Positions 1-4,908 of a stretch of DNA of 21,399 bases are shown here, piece by piece. Source of the stretch: Sphingomonas hengshuiensis (GTDB lineage Bacteria > Pseudomonadota > Alphaproteobacteria > Sphingomonadales > Sphingomonadaceae); NCBI GenBank assembly GCA_003240755.1, contig QFNF01000048.1, positions 1-21,399 of the forward strand. The letters run 5' to 3'. The notes under the pieces are model-generated. The model was not told the DNA's origin and made no database searches. It saw nothing but the letters and a program-made list of their open reading frames with translations. How positions within the stretch are numbered: the stretch's first letter is position 1; every line of letters starts with the position of its first letter. The position numbers and the translations under genes were made by a program.

Positions 1-34
1 TCTGCTCGTCCGTCAGCCAAAACAGATCGCTCAT
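1..34 (-). CDS. IS5-family transposase, N-terminal fragment
   Basis: Only the first eleven codons are present, reading MSDLFWLTDEQ; the gene continues beyond the left edge. This N-terminus matches that of IS5-family DDE transposases common in sphingomonads and other Alphaproteobacteria, where it begins the DUF4096-type N-terminal domain. A good ribosome binding site (AAGGAG, six bases before the ATG) supports the start. Whether the transposase is intact cannot be judged here. Its position beside an integrase-carrying island fits ordinary IS accumulation in accessory DNA. Confidence 0.65.
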   Translation of the reverse strand, partial: MSDLFWLTDEQ

Positions 35-97
35 GCCAGTCTCCTTGCGGAGCCTGAATCAGATCGCCGCCCTCATATCAATGGGTCCTGACCCTAG
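1..97 (-). mobile_element. End of an IS5-type insertion sequence (partial)
   Basis: The window opens inside an insertion sequence. On the minus strand a transposase start codon at 34 is preceded by AAGGAG, and about 50 bases further upstream lies GGGTCAGGACCC (83-94), followed by CTAG (94-97). A short leader between a GGGTC-type terminus and a transposase beginning MSDLFWLTDEQ is what I recall for IS5-family elements of Alphaproteobacteria, and CTAG or TA is a usual target for that group. The exact outer end (about 94-97) is inferred, because the other end and target duplication lie outside the window. Confidence 0.6.
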
Positions 98-225
98 CAA
101 GCTCAACCCTTCTAAACCTTTCAATGGAATCCATGCTCTATACCTCTGCCATCTAAACAGAGCAGCAAACTACGTCTCCCCCCTATATACTATAGAGGGA
201 ATGGCGTACTTTTGGTTGCGCTCCG

Positions 226-256
226 GCAATGCAGGGTCAGATGACCCAAGCATTGC
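226..256. repeat. Inverted repeat centred on GGGTCAGATGACCC
   Basis: The arms are GCAATGC-A-GGGTCA (226-239) and TGACCC-AA-GCATTGC (242-256), separated by GA. They pair over 13 bases with one asymmetric bulge. The central GGGTCA/TGACCC resembles the GGGTCAGGACCC at the IS end 140 bases away. It could be an operator, a recombination-related site or a relic of another IS end; the sequence alone does not decide. Confidence 0.5.
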
Positions 257-395
257 GGCGCGCCAACCCCCTTCTTATAAGTTTGTTAAGTAATGTTTAG
301 GCTTATTTAGTTATAAGGCAACAAACAGGTTAATTGTTATGGGATTATTTATTTAAATCGTCCGGTATTAAACTTTCCACTAATGATTATTCCGT

Positions 396-436
396 CATTC
401 CCGGTGGTAAATTATTTAAAACCAACCGGGGGAATG
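396..436. repeat. Imperfect inverted repeat downstream of the integrase
   Basis: CATTCCCGGTGGT (396-408) faces ACCAACCGGGGGAATG (421-436) across a purely A/T 12-base loop. Pairing needs a few bulges. It lies about 45 bases past the integrase stop codon, so it may act as a terminator-like hairpin for that transcript, although there is no U-tract. It could instead be a protein-binding site of the element. Confidence 0.4.
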
Positions 437-481
437 AGTGAAAGGAAGGTAATTAGATAGTGAAATTGCTATCATCACACC

Positions 482-1489
482 TTAACCGCATTCCTTCTCC
501 CACGATCTACCAGCTAACCGCTTAGACAAATCTGATGGGCGGATATGAGCGTAGCGGAACAGCATACGGGGTTCACGATGCCCGCTGATTGCGGACAGTT
601 CCACAATGGACAGACCCATCTCGGCAAACCTGCTAATCGCCTCATGCCGAAGGTCATGGAAGCGGAGGTCAGGAATACCGGCACGCTCACGCACCCGGTT
701 CCAAGCCAGTTTTAGCGCCATCGGCGTCATATCGAACACTACCGGCCCCGTTCGAGGCATCCCCTTCAAAAGGGCTATGCCCTGATCCGTAAGCGGCACC
801 GTTCTGGCATACCCCGTTTTGGTATGAGGAATATGCGCGGTTCGCTCATCGAAGCTGATCGCATCCCAAGTAAGGGAAAGCAGTTCTCCACGTCGCATTG
901 CAGTTTCAATGGCTAACAGGATCGCGGGCTTAACCAGCCTGTTGCGGCAGTCCTCTAAAGCTAGAAGTATCTGCTCCAACTCACCGACGCGGAGGCGACG
1001 GTCGCGTGCATTGCGAATAGGAAGCTTCCTGACGTTCGCAACTACGTTCTCTGGAAGGCTGATCCCCCATTCCTTCCGGGCAATATCAAGAACGTTGTGC
1101 ATTAATGACAACTCCCGCCCGATCGTACCCGGCTTAACCTCCTTGGCCCTCGCATCCCGGTATGCCGCAACGGCACCTGACGACAGTTCCGCCAGCGACA
1201 GACCGAACACGGGTGCCTTTAGCATTCTGCCAAGACGCATTCGTTCACTCTCTGCGCTAAGCTTCGCGGGGGTTATCTCCACCATGTAGCGTCGCACTAA
1301 ATCACCAAAGGTCATGGCCTTTAGATCACGACGGCTGGTCGATACCTGTCCGCTGTCTAGGACCGCTTCTCGCTCCCTCGCCCACCGCTGCGCAGCATCC
1401 TTTGTCGGGAGTGTCCGGTACTCCGGTTCGTAGCCCTTCCGCCGTACTTGTACGAACCAACCTTTTGCTCGTTTGCTTATGGTCGCCAA
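482..1489 (-). CDS. Site-specific tyrosine recombinase (phage/island integrase)
   Basis: Predicted to catalyse integration and excision of the element adjoining tRNA-Val. With a TTG start at 1489 the protein is 335 residues. The catalytic set of the tyrosine recombinase family is complete: R200 (in AMRRGE), K224, H278-x-x-R281 (FHDLRHE), H304 (SGHRE) and Y313 (FRYAH). An N-terminal SAM-like core-binding domain lies at about 58-150 and the catalytic domain at about 165-330. I choose TTG because GGAGG sits five to six bases upstream. The longer frame to an ATG at 1573 would begin inside the tRNA terminator and has no ribosome site. The gene is 110 bases from the tRNA 3' end and transcribed away from it, the typical layout of a tRNA-targeting integrase. 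No inactivating lesion is seen. Family confidence is high; the start codon is inferred. Confidence 0.92.
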   Translation of the reverse strand: MATISKRAKGWFVQVRRKGYEPEYRTLPTKDAAQRWAREREAVLDSGQVSTSRRDLKAMTFGDLVRRYMVEITPAKLSAESERMRLGRMLKAPVFGLSLAELSSGAVAAYRDARAKEVKPGTIGRELSLMHNVLDIARKEWGISLPENVVANVRKLPIRNARDRRLRVGELEQILLALEDCRNRLVKPAILLAIETAMRRGELLSLTWDAISFDERTAHIPHTKTGYARTVPLTDQGIALLKGMPRTGPVVFDMTPMALKLAWNRVRERAGIPDLRFHDLRHEAISRFAEMGLSIVELSAISGHREPRMLFRYAHIRPSDLSKRLAGRSWEKECG

Positions 1490-1499
1490 TCGACCCTCC

Positions 1500-1517
1500 T
1501 GTGTCACCAGTGTGTCA
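1500..1517 (-). promoter_or_regulatory. Direct repeats TGTGTCA upstream of the integrase
   Basis: TGTGTCA occurs at 1500-1506 and again at 1511-1517 (plus strand), spaced eleven bases apart, roughly one helical turn, directly upstream of the integrase ribosome site. Such helically phased repeats between the attachment site and the integrase could be arm-type integrase or excisionase sites, or an operator. A TTGACG hexamer lies further upstream, but I find no matching -10. Confidence 0.35.
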
Positions 1518-1559
1518 GGAGCGGCAAAACCGTCAAATCCAGCTATCGGCGTAAGAATG

Positions 1560-1591
1560 CAAAAAGCCGCCAACCCAACGGGTTAGCGGCT
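1560..1591 (-). terminator. Rho-independent terminator of tRNA-Val
   Basis: On the minus strand AGCCGCTAACCC, loop GTT and GGGTTGGCGGCT (1591-1565) form a 12-pair stem with one U-G pair, followed by TTTTT. It begins nine bases after the encoded CCA of the tRNA gene, so it terminates the tRNA transcript and separates it from the integrase. Confidence 0.85.
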
Positions 1592-1599
1592 CTCTGAAA

Positions 1600-1674
1600 T
1601 GGTGGGCGCGGCAAGGATTGAACTTGCGACCCCTGCGATGTCAACACAGTGCTCTACCACTGAGCTACGCGCCC
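1600..1674 (-). tRNA. tRNA-Val (anticodon GAC)
   Basis: The 75-base gene folds into a complete cloverleaf. The acceptor stem is GGGCGCG/CGCGCCC, the D arm GCTC/GAGC, the anticodon stem CTGTG/CGCAG with loop TTGACAT, and the T arm GCAAG/CTTGC with loop TTCAATC. Discriminator A and an encoded CCA follow. Anticodon GAC reads the valine codons GUC and GUU. The 3' half is the probable integration target of the adjacent recombinase. The gene is intact, consistent with insertion that restores the tRNA end. Confidence 0.96.
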
Positions 1675-1748
1675 GGCGCTGCCCTTCCGGGGAAGGGAGC
1701 GAAACCGGAGTGGCGCTGTTAGCGGCGGCGCCGGGGGCTGGCAAGCCC

Positions 1749-2126
1749 CTAATTGCTGGTCGGGATTCTTTCTCCCTCGAACAGTCGATCGACCTCCGCC
1801 ACCAGCTCGCGCAGGTGGAACGGCTTCGACAGGATGCGCGCATGCGGCACCTGCCGCCCGGCCTTCAGCGTCACCGCGGCAAAGCCGGTGATGAACATCA
1901 CGCGCAGGTCGGGCACCATCTCGCCCGCGCGCTGCGCCAGTTCGATCCCGTCCATCTCGGGCATGACGATGTCGGTCAGCAACAGGTCGAAGCGTTCGGT
2001 CTGGAGCAGCGGGATCGCCGCCGTTCCCCGATCTACCGCACTGACGAGATAGCCGGCACGTTCCAGCGCGCGCGTGAGATACTCGCGCATCACCTGGTCG
2101 TCCTCGGCCAGCAAGATTCTGAACAT
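1749..2126 (-). CDS. cpdR: CpdR-type single-domain response regulator
   Basis: A 125-residue stand-alone receiver domain with no output domain. The acidic pocket E8-D9-D10, phospho-acceptor D52 (LLTDIVMPEMDG), T80 and K101 (LSKPF) are all present. The protein closely matches CpdR, which in Caulobacter directs the ClpXP protease to substrates and to the cell pole when unphosphorylated, under control of the CckA-ChpT phosphorelay. A similar cell-cycle role here is inferred from the family. I place the start at ATG 2126, preceded by GGGAG at six bases; a longer open frame upstream has no receiver homology and would overlap the divergent gene. The gene ends 75 bases before the tRNA-Val gene on the same strand, and a GGGGCT/AGCCCC hairpin overlaps the stop codon. 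Confidence 0.9.
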   Translation of the reverse strand: MFRILLAEDDQVMREYLTRALERAGYLVSAVDRGTAAIPLLQTERFDLLLTDIVMPEMDGIELAQRAGEMVPDLRVMFITGFAAVTLKAGRQVPHARILSKPFHLRELVAEVDRLFEGERIPTSN

Positions 2127-2227
2127 CCGACTCCCTTCGATGCCAGTGCCGTGGATATGCCGGTGATGGTTAAGATTTTCCAGCCGCATGCTCGACAAGC
2201 GCGACGGGGCGTGATCCTTTGCGACCG

Positions 2228-3136
2228 ATGGATGCCCTCGCGCCCCCCGCCACGCCCCCTTCCCCGCCAGCGCCCCCGCCGGCACCGGCGCCATCGTTCC
2301 GGCGCCTCGGCCCCGTCGTGCCGCGTTCGCCGCTGGTGGTGTCGGTGCCCCATGCCGGGCGCGACTATCCGCCGGAAATGCAGGCGTTGCTGACCGTACC
2401 GCTGGCGCGGCTGGCGCCGCTGGAGGACCGCTTCGTCGATGCGGTCGCCATGGGCGCGCTGGGCGCCGAAGTCATGATCCTTGCGAACCGTCCGCGCGGC
2501 TGGATCGACCTCAACCGCTCGCCGGTCCGCGACCGCGATCCGCAGGTCGATGCCGGGGTCGACGGGCGCAGCTTTTCGGCAATGGCATCGGACAAGGTGC
2601 GCAGCGGCATCGGGCTGGTCCCGCGCCGCGCGGGCGGCGCGGACAATATGTGGCGGCGCAAGCTGACGGCGGCCGAGGTCGCCGAACGGATCGAGCGCGA
2701 CCATGCGCCCTATCACGCCGCACTCGCGACCGCGCTCGCCGCCGCGCATGCCCGGTTCGGCGTCGCGCTGCTGCTCGACCTGCATTCGATGCCGCCGCTG
2801 CCCGGCGCGACACCGGCGCGGTTGGTCCTTGGCGACCGCTACGGCCATAGCTGTGCGGCGCGCTTCACCGATCTGGCGGCGCAGGTGTTGCGCGACAGCG
2901 GCCTGCCGCTGGCGGTCAACCACCCCTATGCCGGCGGTCACATCCTGAACAGCCAGGCCCGGCCGCGTGCCGGCATCCATGGCCTGCAGGTCGAAATCGA
3001 TCGCAGCCTGTATCTCGACGACGCGCTCGATCGCCCCGGACCGGGGCTCGAAGCGACCGTCTGGCGGGTCCGCCGCCTGCTCGACGCGCTGACCGACGCG
3101 ACGCTCGGCGACATGCGCCGCATCGCAGCGGAATAG
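2228..3136 (+). CDS. N-formylglutamate amidohydrolase family protein
   Basis: About 302 residues, matching the N-formylglutamate amidohydrolase family (PF05013), zinc-dependent hydrolases that release formate and glutamate at the end of one histidine-degradation route. Family-like motifs visible are VSVPHAGRDYP near residue 40, LLDLHSMP near 185 and NHPYAGGHI near 235. The first 25 or so residues are proline- and alanine-rich and probably disordered. ATG 2228 is preferred; an in-frame TTG at 2219 is possible and neither has a clear ribosome site. It is divergent from cpdR with about 100 bases between. No hut genes are nearby, so the true substrate could be another N-formyl or N-acyl amino acid. 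Confidence 0.85.
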   Translation: MDALAPPATPPSPPAPPPAPAPSFRRLGPVVPRSPLVVSVPHAGRDYPPEMQALLTVPLARLAPLEDRFVDAVAMGALGAEVMILANRPRGWIDLNRSPVRDRDPQVDAGVDGRSFSAMASDKVRSGIGLVPRRAGGADNMWRRKLTAAEVAERIERDHAPYHAALATALAAAHARFGVALLLDLHSMPPLPGATPARLVLGDRYGHSCAARFTDLAAQVLRDSGLPLAVNHPYAGGHILNSQARPRAGIHGLQVEIDRSLYLDDALDRPGPGLEATVWRVRRLLDALTDATLGDMRRIAAE

Positions 3137-3142
3137 CCGACG

Positions 3143-3177
3143 AAAAAAGCCACCCCGTACGGATCGTACGGAGTGGC
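3143..3177 (-). terminator. Strong intrinsic terminator (SL3 of the candidate sRNA)
   Basis: On the minus strand GCCACTCCGTACG (3177-3165), loop ATC and CGTACGGGGTGGC (3161-3149) pair over 13 positions with one U-G, followed by TTTTTT (3148-3143). The U-tract exists only on the minus strand, so this terminates the minus-strand transcript rather than the amidohydrolase gene ending at 3136. Confidence 0.88.
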
Positions 3178-3246
3178 CAAGGTTCAGGGAGGAGGCGCGT
3201 GAAACGCGCCGCACGGTCCAACGAAAGGGGGGACATCGAACCGTGT
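3143..3246 (-). ncRNA. Candidate structured small RNA with anti-Shine-Dalgarno linker
   Basis: A predicted transcript of about 104 nt contains three consecutive hairpins. SL1 pairs CACGGTTC (3245-3238) with GGACCGTG (3219-3212) around an 18-base loop holding a run of six C. SL2 is GGCGCG-TTTCA-CGCGCC (3210-3194). SL3 (3177-3149) is a 13-pair stem followed by six T. Between SL2 and SL3 lies the open linker TCCTCCCTGAACCTTG, complementary to GGGAGGA-type ribosome binding sites. A plausible promoter places the transcription start exactly at the foot of SL1. Alphaproteobacterial trans-acting sRNAs with CUCCUCCC motifs are known (rhizobial alpha-r14 family, Rhodobacter CcsR RNAs); I infer a comparable regulator here but cannot assign a family. 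No protein-coding gene explains these bases. Confidence 0.65.
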
Positions 3247-3252
3247 AAGCAT

Positions 3253-3281
3253 GATTTAGGGTGGGGGTGGGAGCCGTTCAA
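3253..3281 (-). promoter_or_regulatory. Sigma70-type promoter for the candidate sRNA
   Basis: On the minus strand TTGAAC (3281-3276) is separated by exactly 17 bases from TAAATC (3258-3253). Seven bases downstream is A3246, directly before the first stem of the candidate RNA. The spacing and the coincidence with the RNA structure support it; the -10 is only a partial consensus match. Confidence 0.55.
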
Positions 3282-3323
3282 GGCCCATTTTGCATTTGAC
3301 CGTGACTTTATCGTCACGGCGCG

Positions 3324-3857
3324 TCAGCGGGTGACGCGACCCCCCGGAAGCATGCGCAGCAGCACCTCGTCGCGCAGGATGAAATGATGCCGCAGCGCGG
3401 CGGCGACGTGCAGCGCGACCAGCCCGGCCATCGCGAACCCGACCACTTCGTGCACCTCATGTCCCAGCCCGGCGACGGCAGGCGGAATCGGCAGATAGGG
3501 GATCGGAAACAGCCCGAACCAGTCGAGCGGACGGCGCGTCGTGCCCGACACCATCGCCCAGCCGCTCAGCGGCACGATCAGCAGCAGTGCGTAGAACAGC
3601 AGATGCGTCGCCTTCGCGATCGCCCGTTCCCATGCGGGCATGCCGGCGGGCAACGGCGGCGGCGCATGGCCGATCCGCCAGCCGATCCGGCCAAGCGTCA
3701 GGACGAGCACGGTGACGCCGACCGCCTTGTGCGCCGCCATCGAACCGCCGACCAGGCCGATCCACAGATTGACCAGCACGCACGCCGCGATCGTCCAGTG
3801 GAACAGGATCGCGCCGCGCGAATAGCGCCGGGCGTGGATCGGCCGGGCGGCGGTCAT
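3324..3857 (-). CDS. Cytochrome b561 family protein
   Basis: A 177-residue integral membrane protein with four hydrophobic helices (about 14-36, 44-62, 84-104 and 136-156). It resembles prokaryotic cytochrome b561 (CybB/YceJ type), a di-haem quinol-oxidising inner-membrane electron carrier. Candidate haem-ligand histidines are H20 (ILFHW), H43, H85, H136 (HEVHE) and H150 (LHVAAALRHH). The ATG at 3857 has AAAGGA eight bases upstream. It lies last in a minus-strand series after the FAD oxidase and SapC-family genes, but nearly 190 bases of structured DNA precede it, so it may have its own promoter. Its physiological electron partner is not evident. Confidence 0.88.
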   Translation of the reverse strand: MTAARPIHARRYSRGAILFHWTIAACVLVNLWIGLVGGSMAAHKAVGVTVLVLTLGRIGWRIGHAPPPLPAGMPAWERAIAKATHLLFYALLLIVPLSGWAMVSGTTRRPLDWFGLFPIPYLPIPPAVAGLGHEVHEVVGFAMAGLVALHVAAALRHHFILRDEVLLRMLPGGRVTR

Positions 3858-3873
3858 GGGAAAGTCCTTTTGA

Positions 3874-3895
3874 AAACTCGCGAAAGAGCGAGTTT
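3874..3895 (-). promoter_or_regulatory. Hairpin in the leader of the cytochrome b561 gene
   Basis: AAACTCGC (3874-3881) and GCGAGTTT (3888-3895) form an eight-pair stem with a six-base loop. On the minus strand the stem is followed by TTTTC and then at once by the ribosome site AAAAGGA. It could be a weak terminator/attenuator or a translational control element for the b561 gene. Confidence 0.45.
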
Positions 3896-3912
3896 GATGG
3901 CGGCACCGGCCC

Positions 3913-3995
3913 GCTCCCCCACGGGTCCCAGCAAAGTAGTACTTTGCCGGGCTACCCGCACCCGGCCACCCATCGAGGATGCCGTGTGGGGGAGC
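3913..3995. repeat. Intergenic inverted-repeat element (possible dispersed repeat)
   Basis: Perfect ten-base arms GCTCCCCCAC (3913-3922) and GTGGGGGAGC (3986-3995) enclose about 63 bases. The arms extend as CGG/CCG with one bulged T. The interior contains the palindrome at 3927-3951 and GC-rich repeats such as CCCGCACCCGG. I see no coding sense. The form resembles a small palindromic unit dispersed between genes, and I have a general recollection of similar segments in sphingomonad intergenic regions, but copy number cannot be tested from one window. Confidence 0.5.
3927..3951. repeat. 25-base near-perfect palindrome
   Basis: CCC-A-GCAAAGTA, central G, TACTTTGC-C-GGG: twelve-base arms with a single mismatch around G3939. 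It sits inside the 3913-3995 element, upstream of the cytochrome b561 gene. The symmetry would suit a dimeric regulator or a stable hairpin; no U-tract follows on either strand. Confidence 0.55.
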
Positions 3996-4008
3996 AGGGT
4001 GGTCCCGC

Positions 4009-4030
4009 GAAATGCGTTTCGGCGCATTTC
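4009..4030 (-). terminator. Hairpin downstream of the SapC-family gene
   Basis: GAAATGCG (4009-4016) and CGCATTTC (4023-4030) form an eight-pair stem with a six-base loop, beginning 12 bases after the SapC-family stop codon on the minus strand. There is no real U-tract, so it may be a weak terminator or a message-stabilising hairpin. Confidence 0.4.
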
Positions 4031-4041
4031 CAGACAGACAA

Positions 4042-4827
4042 TCAGAACGTCGGGACCGCGACGGGCTGCGGCTGCACCTTGCCCTGCTGCATCTGGCGCG
4101 CGAACACGTCGCGCATCAGCGACAGCGAGAACAGATGGGCGAAGATCAGCGGCAGCATGCCCGACTGCTGCATCTTGCGCAGTTGGTCGCCGCGCAGCTC
4201 GTTCAGCTTCTCCTCGGACACCATCTGGAACCCGCGATAGATGAACGGCTGGTCGTTGCCTTCCTGCTGGATCGCGACTTCGCCATCCATCAGCAGGCCC
4301 AGGTCCTTGATCTCCTTCATGAACATGCCGGTGCGCTGCCCGGCCTGCTCGAACTGTTCGTTGAAGGCGAGGATCTGCTTGGTCACTTCGCTCGGCTGGT
4401 CGCCGTCGAACAGCGCCTCGCCATCCTCGAACGGGCCGATGACTTCCGACGTCGGGTCGAAGCACAGCGACAGGTCTTCCGAATCGGGACGCAGCCGGGC
4501 GAGGAGGTAGGGATAGCGGCGGATATAGGCCGGGATGTAGAGTTCCGGATCGATCAGCCGGCCGTCGTCGTCGAGGAACGTGTTGGCCCCTTCGTTCAGG
4601 CCCATCAGCGCCAGCGGCACGGGATCGTCGCCGACCGAGAACACGATCGGCATGCGCCGCTGCACCAGCGGGAATTCCTCGACGGTGACGGGGATGGCAT
4701 GCTGCCCGACCAGGAACGGGGCGCGATCGGTCGCGCGGACCTTCCAGTTCGCATGGGTCTGGCTCGAAAGCGGCTCGAGCTGGTTGTAGAACAACGGAAG
4801 CGATTGATTCTGCGGCGCGCTGGCCAT
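4042..4827 (-). CDS. SapC family protein
   Basis: A 261-residue soluble-looking protein matching the SapC family (PF07277), recognised by its MxxxPLFYNQLEPLS-like N-terminus, the HAIPVTVEEFPLVQ block near residues 43-56 and a central DGRLIDPELYIPAYIRRYPY region near 87-106. Members are common in sphingomonads and Caulobacter, often near TonB-dependent receptors. Some are annotated as peptide transport permeases, but this protein has no membrane spans, so that label is unlikely here. The biochemical function is not established. The ATG at 4827 has GGAG eight bases before it. The gene follows the FAD oxidase by 81 bases on the same strand and may be co-transcribed with it. Confidence 0.85.
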   Translation of the reverse strand: MASAPQNQSLPLFYNQLEPLSSQTHANWKVRATDRAPFLVGQHAIPVTVEEFPLVQRRMPIVFSVGDDPVPLALMGLNEGANTFLDDDGRLIDPELYIPAYIRRYPYLLARLRPDSEDLSLCFDPTSEVIGPFEDGEALFDGDQPSEVTKQILAFNEQFEQAGQRTGMFMKEIKDLGLLMDGEVAIQQEGNDQPFIYRGFQMVSEEKLNELRGDQLRKMQQSGMLPLIFAHLFSLSLMRDVFARQMQQGKVQPQPVAVPTF

Positions 4828-4908
4828 TTCAGGGTCTCCAGATACTCATAGTCGGCCCGGCCAACCTTGCCGGACGGCCGCCCCCCCGGGCGAACCTCGT
4901 GCAAACGT

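Larger units (their letters stand above)
98..481. other. AT-rich non-coding region between IS end and integrase
   Basis: No convincing gene is visible in this 384-base stretch. Its right half (about 280-480) is strikingly AT-rich compared with the GC-rich chromosome and contains repeated TTATTTAAA blocks (347-355 and 412-420). A weak plus-strand open frame (33-293) starts inside the IS and has no family resemblance, so I do not call it. Two inverted repeats are listed separately. The composition points to horizontally acquired DNA belonging to the integrated element. Confidence 0.6.

Noticed and set aside
250..268. Partial resemblance to the tRNA-Val 3' end as a possible second attachment site
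   Set aside because: The match is interrupted and short, and an attachment site here would leave the integrase in a minute element with the IS outside. It is probably chance.
33..293. An 86-codon plus-strand frame at the left edge
   Set aside because: It starts within the IS terminus antisense to the transposase start and has no recognisable features.
2160..2180. A TTAA half-site between cpdR and the amidohydrolase gene as a CtrA-binding site
   Set aside because: Only one half-site is present; the TTAA-N7-TTAA spacing is not seen, so CtrA control is not claimed.
2090..3214. A 374-codon minus-strand frame opposite the amidohydrolase
   Set aside because: Arginine-rich shadow translation; the plus-strand gene has clear family motifs.
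3184..3252. A 22-codon minus-strand peptide (starting MLTRFDVPP, ending in three prolines) within the candidate sRNA
   Set aside because: It has no ribosome site and its ATG lies upstream of the inferred transcription start. The same bases form precise hairpins, so the RNA interpretation is stronger. A leaderless peptide is not fully excluded.
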